From Halichondria panicea (taxonomy: Eukaryota; Porifera; Demospongiae; Suberitida; Halichondriidae): DNA of 64,000 bases. The notes beneath the pieces were generated by a model, which saw only the letters and a list, made by a program, of their open reading frames with translations, made no database searches and was not told the origin of the DNA. The position numbers and the translations under genes are program-made. Each line of letters opens with the position of its first letter. Position 1 is the first letter of the stretch. Shown piece after piece: positions 12,901 to 25,007 of the stretch. The DNA lies in contig NC_087387.1 of the NCBI RefSeq assembly GCF_963675165.1, positions 309,001 to 373,000 of the forward strand. The letters run 5' to 3'.

Positions 12901-15115
12901 GAGAGGTGTTTTGTGCGGGTCCGAGGGCACTGAGTGTGTTTTGGAGGCAGTTTGATTTGCCGGAGAGTGAACGGCCATCTTTTGGGGTGTTTTAGGAATC
13001 TTGGAACCCTTCTTCAGAGGACTGCCAGAACGTCTGTAGGTGGAACAAGTGTACAGATATACATGTACGATTAATTGATAGGTACTAAAATTACCCAATT
13101 GGCATGTACATGTACAGTGGGGCCAAATGCTGCAATTCTACGAAAGCTTAGGGCAGTATGTACACATAGATGCATGCCAACAACACTATTAATAAATCTA
13201 CAGCCTAGCATCAGTAAAATTGACACGCATGACATAATTTAGGTACATGTTATTGATTGCACGGAAAAGCATGCAGTAAGACTGCACATGTACTTCTAAA
13301 TGCGTAAATTGCATGTACTCATTATATGCATGTACTCACCCTCCACTGTTGAGCAGCTCAGTGAGAGAGACCAGCTTCCCACCATTACGAGATTGATACT
13401 CCTCCCTCAGTTTGAGCAGCGTGCGGGGGGTACCAGTCAGGTACGAGGGGGCACTAACGACAGGGGGGGCAGCGGGTATGGGGGTAACATCATTATCTGT
13501 CTCGGTATCACGACTGGGCAGTTGAGGCGTGGTGTTGTTAGCAATGGAGGGAGATGGGGTCAAGTTAGACACACAGGATTGGTACAAGGTCTCCGTAGAG
13601 GTGGCAGGTGAGAGGTGGTGGGCAGGGAACTGTGGGAGAGCTGGAACAGTGGCTTTGCTAGAGGCCTGGCCATCCACTGCCACTTCTACACAGAGGAAGA
13701 TCATACATAATTATGAATAAATACATGTAGATCAGCACAATAATAATATGATACTTTATGGAGCTCAAAGTTACACAGATTATTCCCGCATGAATTAGCT
13801 CACCTTCTGCTGTTGAACTCTGCTCCCTGAGTTCTGCTGCCCTGGTCCTGGGCCTTCCAGCACCTCCTTTCTTGCCTCCCTTCTTCCGTAGTTTAAGAGC
13901 CTTCCGTCGAGGGGGAGTAGGTTTGGCCAGAGACAACTCCACATCATCATCTCCAGGTTGACTCTCCTTGGAGGGGGTGGGTTGATGGGGGAGAAGAGAC
14001 GAACCGGTCGATTTGACACAGTCAGATTTTTCTAAAGTCAAGAGATTCGACATACTCTCGGTATCCATATCAGTGGCAGATTGTGATTTAAGTTCATTCT
14101 TTGAGAGAACAGCATCAGTTTGCTTTTCAGGAATCTCATCTTCGCCTTCAGAGAGGACAACAGTAGCGGGGTCACTGGGAACGGGAGTGTGAGATTTGGA
14201 CAGACGTATAGGGAGTTTATCGATTGAAACACGACATATGCTTCCACTACTGGTTCGACTGAGAGAGAGCTTCCTCGAGAGGTGATTGTCTTTGATTTGG
14301 ATGAGGTCATCCGAATCGATGCCAACAATCGAGGATCGGAGCATCAGAGGTTCGTGTTTAGTTGATTCTTCCATTTTCTGATTGACGCTTTTTTTCTGCG
14401 CCTCTTCTGTATTGCTCGCTCTTGTACGTCTTGTTCGTACGGTGGCTGGGGGTTCAGCTATAGTAACTGTTTTGGGTTGCTGTGTTTGAAGTCTAGTTGA
14501 TCTCCGTACAGACCGTTTGTCATCAGCAACTTCCTCCATGTTTTTCACTGGAGCATTCTTTCGACTGCCTCGAGTTTTTGTTTTCTTAGGGGCAATATCG
14601 ATGATGACAGGAGATGATTCCTTTTCTGGTATGTGGGCAATTTTCGACATGTGGTTTGAGTGGCCGGGCGTCTTGGTGGAGGGAAGGATGGGCACAATGC
14701 TGCTCCTACGAGGTGGCCTAGAGGGGGAGATAAAAAATGAACATACCTTGGTTTAACTAGGCATTTAATAACGTATGCTGTGTGTCCAATGTGTTTCAGA
14801 TACACAGCCTACCTTAATAATAGCGTGTGCTGTGTGTGTATTGTATAGGATCAATCACCTGTCTCCTGTGATCTTCACAAAGAACTGGTCAAAGATATTT
14901 GTGAGTTGAACACTGAAATCCTCAACAAGCTTTCGTCTCCTCTCACAAATGAGGGGCCAGTTGAAGCCTGGCTCCTTCAACCTCAGGTCCTCTCCATTCT
15001 TATAGAAAGCTCTTCTTCCCTTAGAAGATACCCCATCACGGCTCACATGTTTTTCTAGCTCTAGTGGCACAGAACTTCTTGAAAACCATTGTTCTCCAAA
15101 CATAGAGGAGGCCAT
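9989..15115 (-). CDS. INCENP: Inner centromere protein INCENP
   Basis: Scaffold of the chromosomal passenger complex that binds and activates Aurora B kinase at centromeres and the spindle midzone. Eleven exons join in phase to 1102 residues: 15115-14859, 14717-13804, 13685-13340, 13033-12618, 12383-12196, 12056-11862, 11693-11610, 11434-11312, 11138-10822, 10643-10403 and 10216-9989. The last exon (about 1028-1102) is the IN-box. It starts PMWAHPDAL and contains KIFRRKRQRFYQRTSSAHWNSP, matching the family's TSS phosphorylation motif and WNSP. Exons 6-9 (about 708-947) are very rich in Lys, Arg, Glu and Gln, the expected single-alpha-helix or coiled-coil region. The middle is low-complexity with many SP/TP sites and basic patches. 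The N-terminal centromere-targeting part is not obviously conserved. For exon 10, the nearer AG at 10633 breaks the frame, so 10643 was chosen. Confidence 0.93.
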
Positions 15116-15639
15116 CTTTGCTTTCTTGGATAGATCTAACCGTGAGCAGTAGTGAACTAAGAACTAACTAGCTAGCTAGCTACTTTAATATTTACATGTG
15201 TAAACATGTACCTTCATGTACATACAAGTAACATGATAGACTTTTTGAATCCACCAATCAGAATGAGCTAAGCCCAGTCACATGGAACTGTGAAAGAGCC
15301 CCGCCCCCACTCAAACTCGTCTTTTCTGCCTCCAATCCACATGGCCGTATGTTGGCAAAGTGGTTAGGCGTTCGGTTATAAATCGGTTGGTTGTGAGTTC
15401 GATTCCTGTCAGTAGCAAAAAGTTTTTCGGTTTAGCAAGTACTTTACAACATTAAACCAGATGAAAATATACATTAACAGATAGACCAGATGAAAAAACC
15501 AGATGAAAAAAAACATTGGTAAACCAGATCATAGATTGAAGAGTTAGATAAAAACACAAGGCCTCTTTTTCTTTTTACTACCTCCAAACCCACGTGGCAG
15601 CTTTTGTCCCATGAGAATACAGATAGCTACAGTTGTGTG
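15116..15639. promoter_or_regulatory. Divergent INCENP/LYAR promoter region
   Basis: Start codons of INCENP (-) and LYAR (+) are 524 bp apart, so this interval should carry both promoters. It contains a GC-rich patch near 15298-15310 and a SINE-like sequence at 15346-15540. No TATA box stands out. Confidence 0.5.
15346..15540 (+). repeat. tRNA-headed SINE-like sequence
   Basis: Pol III-type A box TGGCAAAGTGG (15353-15363) and B box gttcgattcc lie about 44 bases apart, as in a tRNA. Acceptor and T stems do not pair well, so it is not a working tRNA. A tail follows with repeated 'accagatgaaaa' units (15457-15534), typical of tRNA-derived SINEs. Boundaries are approximate and no target duplication was found. 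Confidence 0.55.
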
Positions 15640-16744
15640 ATGGTTTTCTTCACCTGTAATGCGTGTGGAGCCTCTCTGAAGAAGAATCAAGTTGAAAAAC
15701 ACTATCAGAGTCAATGCAGAAGTTGTGAGGTAAGCAGCCACCAAGGAAATTTCTTTGACAGGCGAGTAGACTACACACGTACACTTCAAGCTCTATAAAT
15801 TATCATTCTCAGGTGCTCTCATGCATGGACTGTGGGAAAGATTTCTTTGGCAATGAGTATGCCTCACACACCAAGTGCATCTCTGAGGCTGAGAAGTACC
15901 AAGGTGCTCTGTTTGGTGGAGGAGGAGCTACCAAGGGAGAGAAGAAGCAAGAGGAATGGTTGGAGGTACGTACGTGTCAGACATCTTATATCAGCTTGTA
16001 TATCTCTGCCTGTGATTATTATTAAGCGTAGTATTACGTTATATAATATTATCGGTTTGGGATTCATTGCTGTATCTATTTGCCTGCAGAGAGTGAAGCA
16101 ATCGAGTTCTACTGCTAAAGTTTCTGGCCGAGTTGCGTCTCTGCTGGAAAAGATTGCTGAATATCCAAATGTACCACGCAAGAGAAAAAAGTTTGAAGTA
16201 AGTGATCAAATTTAAATCATTGGTTTATACAATTGTTCATTTGGGTATCATTTTCATGCAGAACTTTGTACGAAACAGTATTAATGTCCGTGACGAAACC
16301 ACATTATCTCAAGTATGGGACGCCTTCAATGAAGCAACCAAAGCAACTGCAGTACCGCCTCAGAGTAATGGCGACAACAAGACTGATCCATCACCCAACC
16401 CTCCAGCACATGATGACATAGCTAATGGAACAGAAGCTGACGATACACTCACAACTTCTACAGCTGTGCTTGAAGTCAGTGAACTAACAAAAAAGAAAAA
16501 GAAATCTAAGAAATGTCCAATGGAACTGGAAGATTTGTCTACAGAACAAACTTTGCAAGAAAACGACAGTGGAGATAAAAAGAAGAAAAAGAAAAAATCC
16601 AAGAAGCATGCTGAAAGCAAAGATGTTGTTGATTGCTGCCAGTTAAACGGCACTGTTGATATAAAAAAAAAGGATCGTAAACGAAATCATGGAGGTGAAG
16701 ATATTCAATTCAGAACTAAAAAGCCTAAAAGAACAGACTCTTAA
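15640..16744 (+). CDS. LYAR: LYAR-type nucleolar zinc-finger protein
   Basis: Homologue of the cell growth-regulating nucleolar protein LYAR, linked in other animals to rRNA synthesis and processing. Four exons join in phase to 277 residues: 15640-15729, 15813-15965, 16090-16197 and 16262-16744. The N-terminus (MVFFTCNACGASLKKNQVEK) is the conserved LYAR zinc-finger region. Likely ligands are C6, C9, H21, C26 and C29, then C34, C37, H49 and C52 in LSCMDCGKDFFGNEYASH. The C-terminal half is Lys-rich with KKKKKSKK-type clusters, expected nuclear and nucleolar signals. AEBP2 follows on the same strand 181 bp downstream. Confidence 0.92.
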
Positions 16745-16881
16745 TTATTTGTGTAAGAAAAAACCATGCCTTTGTTTTTTTAGAGAGCTGCATACCAGCC
16801 CCACCTCTTATCTCCGGGGAAAACCCCCTGCGAAGGGTTGCGTATTCAAAAATAGGACTCGGACTGGGTAGACATTGAAAT

Positions 16882-16915
16882 AGCCTCGATTCCAAGGCGG
16901 TCTAAAATCGAGGCA
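16882..16915. repeat. AATCGAGGC hairpin, copy 1
   Basis: The inverted repeat gcctcgatt...aatcgaggc (16883-16914) lies just before the AEBP2 start codon, probably in its 5' UTR or promoter. Similar hairpins occur at 24403-24442 and 34962-35008. Confidence 0.6.
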
Positions 16916-16925
16916 AGGGAGTACA

Positions 16926-18882
16926 ATGTCTAAGAAACTCAAGATAGATCTGGTGTGTAAATGGACTGGATGTTCTTCTGAGGTGAGCTACACTAGACAG
17001 CTGCTACCAGAGATCACGAGATCAGCGCTGTACTTGTCCCCCTGTACAGAGCACAAAGTTTGAGAAACCTGAGGACCTCTCACAGCATGTTGACGAGATC
17101 CATCTTGGTCCATGTGCCCATAACGACTTGTTCTTCTGTCAGTGGGAAGGTTGTAAAGTCTACAATAAGCCATCGTTCTCGTACTCCTGGCTAAAGAGAC
17201 ACACCAAAGAGAAGCACACTAAAGTATAACGTAATTCGGGCCGCACAAGTACAAGCACCACGTGTACATTTTGCTTATAATTATAACAACGGTATCATAC
17301 AATTCATGGTACTTAGTCACAACCGTAGTGGCGCTTTAATTCAGGCTTCTACTGTATCTTAATTACAACAAAATGATTATGTCTAGTGACTCAGCACATC
17401 TTATATTGGACTGCTGGGTAGGAGTGGTACAAGCATGGTGGAGAAGATGTGTTTAATATCCTTCATTCTCTCTCATGCAGGAGCGACCTAACAAGTGTCT
17501 TATGAACGGTTGCAACATGTCCTTCAATTCCGTTGACGCACTTCAGAGGCACATGATGAGGCACTTTGAGCGCACACCACCCGCCCCCGCAGTGAAGGCC
17601 GTCGTCCAATCAGATGCTCTGGATGCCCTTCCACCCGTGCCCTCTCCTCGGAGTGAAGAGGGTGCTATTAGTGACAGTGGATCGTCTGCCAGTAGTACGC
17701 ACAAAGGTGAGACTAAGTATGACACTCTTTACCCACCCTCTCCCCTTCTTAAGAGGATAAAATGCAACTGGCCTCATTTCCGTGGTAGCATTAATTTTAA
17801 TACTGTGTTTCCTGTTCAGGTGTACATAGACCCAGGAAAAGACATTCTCTGAAAGTGAGGATCTCACGACGCCATCTTTTCAGCTTCGTAAACAGTCAAC
17901 ACGAACCCATTGCATTTAACGGTGAGACGTGTGATACTAAACAATAATAAGGTGTTGCCAAGATACCATTTAACTTGCGTTTGGAATGTCACAATTAAAA
18001 GATGTATTTCATAGCGCTCTTTGAAAGGCGTATCCAATGATGTGCTTAGATCAGTCAGATCAAAATGTGCAGACTGTTGTGTTTTGTAAATGGACGATAC
18101 GTACAAACTTCAACGGTTACTGGTTGTCATAGGTGCCCATTTCCATGGCGAGGTGTTGGACCACAGAACAATGGATGTGATCAAACAAACAGTCAATGCT
18201 CTGGCATACACAGACACACGCTCGGGACAGCCCACCACCTGCTTTACCTTATATGGTCAGGTGAGCCTCGATGTAATCCAGGCCACACAAATTAAGCATC
18301 CTAATATTTCTATGTACTGATGTGACTCTAGACTTAGTTGAATGTTCTGATTGAATGAGGTGTCAGATGTAGCCCATATTTTACTGTACACACCAATATA
18401 AGAGTCATGTAAATGATACTACATGTTGGTAATATGAGAGATTTTGATTTGATTGTTTCCCAGGTGATTGGTAGGAGGAAGAGAGCAGCTGCAGAGGCCG
18501 AAGTGTTGGTCAGATGGAAACCACGATTGTAAGAAACCATAATCGTGTCATATCTTACATACTAATTACGTACACGTTTACTCTAAGTGCCATGCTCCAC
18601 TATGTAAACACAGTTTCTGACATGTACTAAATGATACATCTATCCTTGGTAACCTCTCTGCTGTTAGTAAAGAGTGTATAGAATGTAATATATAATGTGA
18701 CCCTCTTCTCCTCTTATCATGGCAGAATCTCCGACTGTTGGGTCCCTGTGTGCAGTTACAACCAACAGAGGGTGGTCTCCACTAACGAGCTCTCTACGGG
18801 GCAACTATCATGTATTGCCGAGAGCTGTTTCAGTGGCTCTGGTAGCAAGAATAGAAAAAATAAACGCAAACCTGGGAATTAA
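16926..18882 (+). CDS. AEBP2: AEBP2-like PRC2-associated zinc-finger protein
   Basis: AEBP2 (Jing in flies) is an accessory subunit of Polycomb repressive complex 2 in the nucleus. Seven exons join in phase to 298 residues: 16926-16982, 17050-17223, 17481-17706, 17820-17921, 18133-18260, 18474-18526 and 18726-18882. Three C2H2 fingers of the Gli type are visible: C11, C16, H32, H37; then C49, C54, H70, H75 (FFCQWEGCKVYNKPS, very like AEBP2); then C83, C88, H101, H105. A basic stretch PRKRHSLKVRISRRH follows. The C-terminal AEBP2 region comes next, with FTLYGQVIGRRKRAAAEAEV and LVRWKPRLISDCWV matching its conserved Trp pattern. The extreme C-terminus is weakly conserved. The gene is convergent with the kinase gene. 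Confidence 0.88.
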
Positions 18883-19159
18883 TCACAGACCGAACGATAA
18901 TAATTATTAGACATAGTGACTATAAAAATATCCTTGAAAATATTTTCAGCTTTCTTTTAAATTTATATACAATCATGTTTTATACATAACATTGTTTTTT
19001 CAATAATTATTATGCCTTGGTGCTTGTAACATTCGTATTAAAAGGTATAATTATTTCATACTACACAATAATTATGAAGATGTGCTCCATGCATGAAAAT
19101 AATGTTCTTTGAGAGTCTATACAAAAAATATAATTATTGTGAAAGCCCTCCATTTCTTA
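18883..19159. other. AT-rich 3' intergenic region
   Basis: 277 bp between the convergent AEBP2-like and kinase genes. It presumably holds both 3' UTRs. Nothing else is seen. Confidence 0.5.
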
Positions 19160-22100
19160 TCAGTTTATCCATCTGAGTGCATTGCCTGCGATACTGCCAC
19201 CGCTGTCCGTAAGACGTTCCCTACTCGTTCGAATACCCCTCTCCATTTGGGGGACACCCCTGACCATAATCTCGTATGGGTACGACCCAAACTTTGTGTG
19301 AGATGCTATGCTCTCCAAAGTTGGGTTCATTTTGACATAGTAACTGTTCCCCATACTGATATATGACCCTTGTGGCATACTGTCGCCGGTCAAAGTGAGT
19401 TCGTCATGATGTGTTTCTGATTTAGCACATTCTTCAAAAAGGTTCTCAAAACTTCCAGCTGGTGTGTACTTGAGTTGGTTGACAATGGTGTCCAAAAGGG
19501 ACTCTTCGTTAGATCCAGCCTTGATATGGACCTTGTAGCGAGCGTTCCCGATTGTGGGTGTGCAGGATTCGGGTATAATGTAGCCGTTAAACATTTCGAC
19601 AATTTCGGTGAAAAGGGGGCGGTCTTCGGGATGCTGGAACCAGCAACGCTTCATGAGGTCATACCTACAGAGGACGGGGATGGTTTGGAATAGTTGTAGT
19701 AGCGGGTATATAGGATTGTACAGTACATGCTGCTAAGCTAGATTGTAGCAATTACATACATAGATAAGGTCTTTCAAAGGGCTACAAAATTAATTGTAAT
19801 GGAAAAAAGGAAAAATCACCATGGCCTCTTTAAACGACAATAACTTTAGAGCCATTGATGTAATGCCAAAAATTTTATGATTTCCTGAAAGCTGAGAAGA
19901 GATCTTTCAAATGATGTGTTTCAATTCAAACTTTCGTCAGAGCCCAAATTAGTCATTTTTCGGCCTTGGACCATGGGCTATTTATTCATGGTATCGCCAA
20001 ATTAGCAAATTTTTTTATCGCTCAAATATGAACTTTGATGGTACCATTTGAATGAAATCATGAACTTTTTGACACTGGATCCACGCAATGCAAGTTATGG
20101 CTGTTGAAAGAGTCCTCGAACCATTGATTGGAGGGGGGTTGAGTTAAACATCTTGCAACAGCCATAACTTTAGTTTCGTTGATCCAACAGCAAAACTTTT
20201 ATGATTTCCTGAAAGCTGAGAACGTTATCTTTCAAATGATGTGTTTCAATCCAAACTTTGGTCAGGGACCTAATTTGTCATTTTTCGGCCTCGGACCATG
20301 GGCTATAATCCATGGTATCGCCAAATTAGCAAATACTTTTATCTCTCAAATACGAAGTTTGATGACACCATTTGAAAGGTATTTTTCTGAGCTTTCAGAA
20401 AATCATAAAATTTTTGACATTGGATCCACTGAATTCAAGTTATAGCAGCTCAAAGAGTCCCCGAACCATTGATTAAATTGTGGAGGGGGAACATCTTTCA
20501 ACAGCCATTAACTTGAGTACCGTTCATCCAATGTCAAAAATATTCTAATTTTCTGAAAGCTTAGAAAGAGACCTTTCAAATGATGTGTTTCAATCCAAAA
20601 CTTCTTCGGAGCCTTAATTTGATATTTATAGCAGCTCAAAGAGTCCCCGAACTATTGTGGAGGGGGAACATCTTTCAACAGCCATTAACTTGAGTACCGT
20701 TCATCCAATGCTAATTTTCTGAAAGCTTAGAAAGAGACCTTTCAAATGATATGTTTCAATCCAAAACTTCTTCGGAGCCTTAATTTGACATTTTTCGGCC
20801 AATTAGCAAATTTTCTTATCTCTCAAATATGAACTTTGATGGTACCATTTGAAAGGTCTTTTTCTGAGCTTTCAGAAAATTGTAAAATTTTTGAAAATTA
20901 GGTCTACGTACGGAATGCAAGTTATGGAAGCTGAAAGTAGTCCCAAAACTGTTGATTAACATGTAGGGTTGCAGTTGAACATCTTTTAAGGAATTACTAT
21001 GCATTCTTTACATTTCGTCGCTGCATAGAGCAGGTCGTTTTAATCTCCTCCCCTGTTCCAGGTACTCGAGCATCTCGTGGTTGGTTACCGTGGGATACGG
21101 CGTTCTCCCCAGGCTGAACACCTCCCAGCAAGTTACCCCATACGCCCACTGCAAGAGGAATAAACAATTAAAGCTTGACTATTTTTAATTCTACCATGCT
21201 ATCAGAGCGGAAAGAGTATGTCACTTAAAACATTATCATGCAGTATACATGTATATAACATATAGCGGGTAATTTTCGTGGGGGCAAAATATTCGTGGTT
21301 TTTGTGGTTGGAGGTCTGACCACGAATATTTTACCCACGAATGAAGCGACCTTGCCTACCTTTACCTGCAGTGCAAGCTCCAACCACGAACATATTACCC
21401 ACGAAATGTCTTAATATTGCTGAACCACGAATATTTTGTCCCCCGAAAATTACCCGCTATACAGTACATGCATGTAAACAGAGCTATAGCATGCATGCAT
21501 GTACTCACAACGTCTGTTGCTTCATTACTGATCCTATCGTACAGACTCTCTGGAGACATCCACTTGACGGGGACCTTAGCGTTGAATCTCTGAATGTAGT
21601 AGTCAGTCTCGTAGATGTCCCTCGTGAGCCCAAAGTCAGCCACTTTAATACTGACATTCCTGTCCACCCTGCATGTTCATATAAAAGCATAATTCACAAA
21701 ATAATCTTCTGTAGCTACGTTCACACAATAATTGATCGGCTGAGGCATATAATTATTGTAGTTCGTTGCACACATAACAACATTCAGCACTCTGCATGAT
21801 CACTGATTCAACTCACATGCAGTTCCTTGCTGCAAGATCTCTATGTACTAGCTTCCTTGAGGCAAGGTACTCCATTCCTTTGGCCACCTCGTGACATATT
21901 CTCACCAGCATGTCATACTGAAGACCCTATAGTAGGTAAGTAAATGGATGCATGCTCCAGGAGTTTAACTGCACATTTCGCATGGATAACTAGTATATAT
22001 AGAGCATAACTCCATACCTCTGGATAGCCCGTGTCCGTTGATTTTGTAGCCACCTCTCGCTTGTTCTTGAGGAAAGTTCGCAGGTCTCCGTTCTCCATAT

Positions 22101-24332
22101 ATGGCAGTATGATGTAAGGGGAACTGTTTTTGTCCAGGCTTATACCAATTAGCCCAAGCACATTCGGATGATCGAAGCTATGCATCAGAGCACTCTCCTC
22201 TATAAAGTCCCGTATATTCTTGTAAGAATCTTGGACTTGAGTTTCTACGTGCATTGTGTGTGGGTGTGGTCGACACAATGAGACTTGTGTGTTTGTGTGT
22301 GTGTGTAGCTGGTGATAAAAGTGTAATGAGTGGACTGTATACCTTTGATCGTTTTAATAGCAACTTGCATCAAGTCTCCCCCAACAGTCCGAGTTCCATG
22401 AGAGTTCACTGACCTCGTGTACACTCCTCGATAGACACGCCCGAATGCTCCTATGAGGTGTCATGATAAAGTTACAGTGATACATTCTGTAAGAAACTAA
22501 CACTTCAATTAATAGCAAACAAACACGAAAGGAAATACCATTGCAGAACAACTTGATATGTCATCAACATAATAATTATGTTGCTTAGCTATCCTGCTAA
22601 GATTACTGTCTCGTCCTGTTTTTTATGCATGATTGTACACAGTAGTAACAAGTGGCAAACCTTGAGCAATTTCATCAGTGAAGCACAACTGTCTGAATGG
22701 AACAAGGATATCCCTCAAACTGTTACCAAGACGATCAGCGTCCTCGGAGAGTAGCTGGAACAGAGGCAATTCGTCATTTCTATCCCCACCGCTTTTCACA
22801 GACTCCAGTGGAACAACTTCTCGAAGTAGATAGTCATTACTGCTGTTCTCTCTCCTGCATGCAGAAGTTATATCAATAACTTAATGACTCTATAGATCTA
22901 CTTACATGTAACATGTGACTTGAAACGGATTTACAGCTGTCGGATTTGAATAGTTCATGGGCCTGAATGAACTTTGTCCTTGCTTTTTCTTCTTTCTACG
23001 GCAGTAAGCGATAATGGCGCAGAGTAGTAGTAGTAGAATAAAGGCTATGATTGCCACAGGTCCGACTGTTGCTACGGGGATGATCCATTCAAGTGGTAAA
23101 CTGTCTGTTTCGGGTAGAGTTTCAGCTGTAGCATTGATGTTCCCTGCATGTAGATGAGAGTAAAATATGCATGAGTAATGGTGAACACATGTTTCTACGT
23201 AATTATTGTAAGATGGCAGAGCACGAACATATACTCACCAGAAATGTTGAAGCATTCAAAGGAATCTGTCGTGTAATTAAACCAAATTGAAGATTGCGAA
23301 CCATTCTGACAATTTATATTAACGTGGAACGTATCCACCAGAGTTGTGGCACTCTCCAACATTTTAAACGTTTCCATACATTCTCCCTGAGTGACAAATT
23401 TACTGCACTCATCGGCACAAATGCCCACAGGGACCTCTCGAGAAGTATTACATCCTGGGTACACATAGTTACAAATGTAGGACATCACCACCTCTTCACA
23501 ATAGTCTGAGATACTTAACATTTTCACGTAATTTAAGAAACGTTGAAGATTGTCCTGAAGCTCAGCAAAATCGGCTCCATAATCAAAAAACTGACATTTT
23601 TTCTCCGAAATAACTGGGACACACTCACTAAAGATTATACTACGCACTGCCTCTTCGTAAGGAACACATCTGCAAGCGTGAGAATGTGAAGTATCTTTAT
23701 GCTACTAGTATTTCATCTCACACTGATGCGACACCTGCGTGATACAGGCTTGAGTGTCTTTATAGAGTGGGAGACAATAACGTTCCGTAGCTAGATCAGA
23801 TTATGCTGAGTTTGAGTACATTTAGCTATCAGTATGATACCACTGAATAAGCCACTTGAGCTTAGTCGAATATTAAAGCACTCCATGCACTACTTCTTAC
23901 TGCAATTTTGCAATTGTATACTATACCCATTTTACTGTATGAATAACGATAATATTATTATGTCCAAGTGTTAATAATTAAGTGGCAGGTTACAGTGATG
24001 TTTACCTTCCCTCAGTGGTTTGTAACAGGTCGTCAACACTGCTGCCTGACCCCTCTTCATTAGTGTTGTTACACTCCCATGAGCCATAGCAACATGTTGT
24101 ATGAACAATTGTCAGGAGCACTAGTATCACTAATAAGGGAAGAGCACAAGACACTTGAGTTTTATCACATTTTTGTTTACTATTAAAATTTGAGATAAGT
24201 GTATAATATAATTATGTAGATCTACAGGCTTTGTTCTGAGAAGCTAGAGTTTTAAGGACTCTGCTGTTGGTAAGATAACATTAAAGTGTTTAATCTATGA
24301 ACAGACTCACGTTTTGCTCTGCTCATGACCAT
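19160..24332 (-). CDS. Receptor tyrosine kinase with Frizzled-like ectodomain
   Basis: Eleven exons join in phase to 751 residues: 24332-24311, 24129-24006, 23669-23239, 23143-22906, 22854-22661, 22450-22343, 22244-22018, 21926-21817, 21668-21509, 21148-21012 and 19664-19160. The N-terminus ([20 protein letters not shown]) is a signal peptide split by intron 1. Residues 49-192 resemble a Frizzled cysteine-rich domain ([18 protein letters not shown], then [10 protein letters not shown]). One transmembrane helix spans about 213-239, followed by RRKKKK. The kinase has every key element: glycine loop GAFGRVYRG (337), VAIK lysine 369, HRDLAARN (D478), DFG (496), WMSPES and DVWAYG. The tail has three YxxM motifs (about 685, 693 and 714), the consensus for PI3-kinase p85. 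Fz-containing kinases elsewhere include ROR and MuSK, but the kinase sequence does not place it firmly in either. Confidence 0.88.
19780..20995. repeat. Dispersed repeat family R1, tandem block
   Basis: About 1.2 kb in the last intron of the kinase gene, made of roughly three imperfect copies of the R1 repeat. An internal near-duplicate runs at about 20440-20620 and 20630-20790. Hallmarks are the 'tttcaaatgatgtgtttcaat' segment and the paired ccatgg palindrome in 'ggaccatgggctataatccatgg'. Confidence 0.75.
21260..21463. mobile_element. MITE, tatagcgggtaatttt family, copy 1
   Basis: A 204-bp element with inverted ends (tatagcgggtaattttcg / cgaaaattacccgctata) in a kinase intron. The body has several 'accacgaatattttg...acccacgaa' internal inverted repeats. 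It is the same family as 53858-54064, whose target duplication is TA. Confidence 0.85.
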
Positions 24333-24402
24333 CTTGAAGTTTGATATCTGACCAAGACAGCAACTTTGATGCGCATGTGCAAAAAACCAGTTTCCGCGGT
24401 AT

Positions 24403-24442
24403 CCTCGATTCTAGATCGCAAAGAAAGGACCTGGAATCGAGG
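24403..24442. repeat. AATCGAGG hairpin, left copy
   Basis: cctcgatt at 24403-24410 pairs with aatcgagg at 24435-24442. It lies between the kinase start codon and the left end of the giant inverted repeat. Confidence 0.6.
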
Positions 24443-24867
24443 CTATTTCCGCGCGAGACACAATGGAAGTGTGCGCATGTAGGACCAGAAAGCCAGAAAT
24501 CGGAAAAAGCGGAAGTGAAGGTTAAATGAGTGGGCGTAGCAGGGCAATGCATTCCAAGGTTAACCCTTGACTTTGCGCAGATGTAATGAGATGCTCTTGC
24601 CTGATCACTCTACTAGTATGTTAGTAAGTAGAGAGCTGGCCAGCCTAGTTTTAAGAGTCAGGTAAGTAGACTCTTCATTGTCTGCAGTATAGAGCTAGCT
24701 ACTTGCACATGTCTGCAATAATTATGTCTGTACACTGAGCTAGATTTAGTATGATTATCATAATTATTTTAAGGTGTGTTAATTCAGCCAGTCACCTAAC
24801 TCCTACTTATACTGACTCCCCAATTTATTGTCCTGAGGTTATTTGGCTCTACTGAACACGCCGAGCC

Positions 24868-24922
24868 ACTTTTCTGACTTTCTGAGAGCCATGAATCATG
24901 GCTCTCAGAAAGTCAGAAAAGT
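24868..24922. repeat. 27-bp near-perfect palindrome
   Basis: The arm acttttctgactttctgaga... (24868-24894) is followed by one base and then its exact reverse complement (24896-24922). It is built from the same gactttc/gagag core found in each tandem unit and lies at the outer edge of the left array. Confidence 0.9.
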
Positions 24923-25007
24923 CAAAAAAGTGGTTCGAGAACGGGAACTGGAATAATTATGTTCAGTCCTGGTCTATAGACAAGTATCAGCCAATAAGTT
25001 ATGTATA

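Noticed and set aside
15346-15420. Functional tRNA gene
   Set aside because: A and B boxes are good, but acceptor and T-stem pairing fail, and the tail looks like a SINE.
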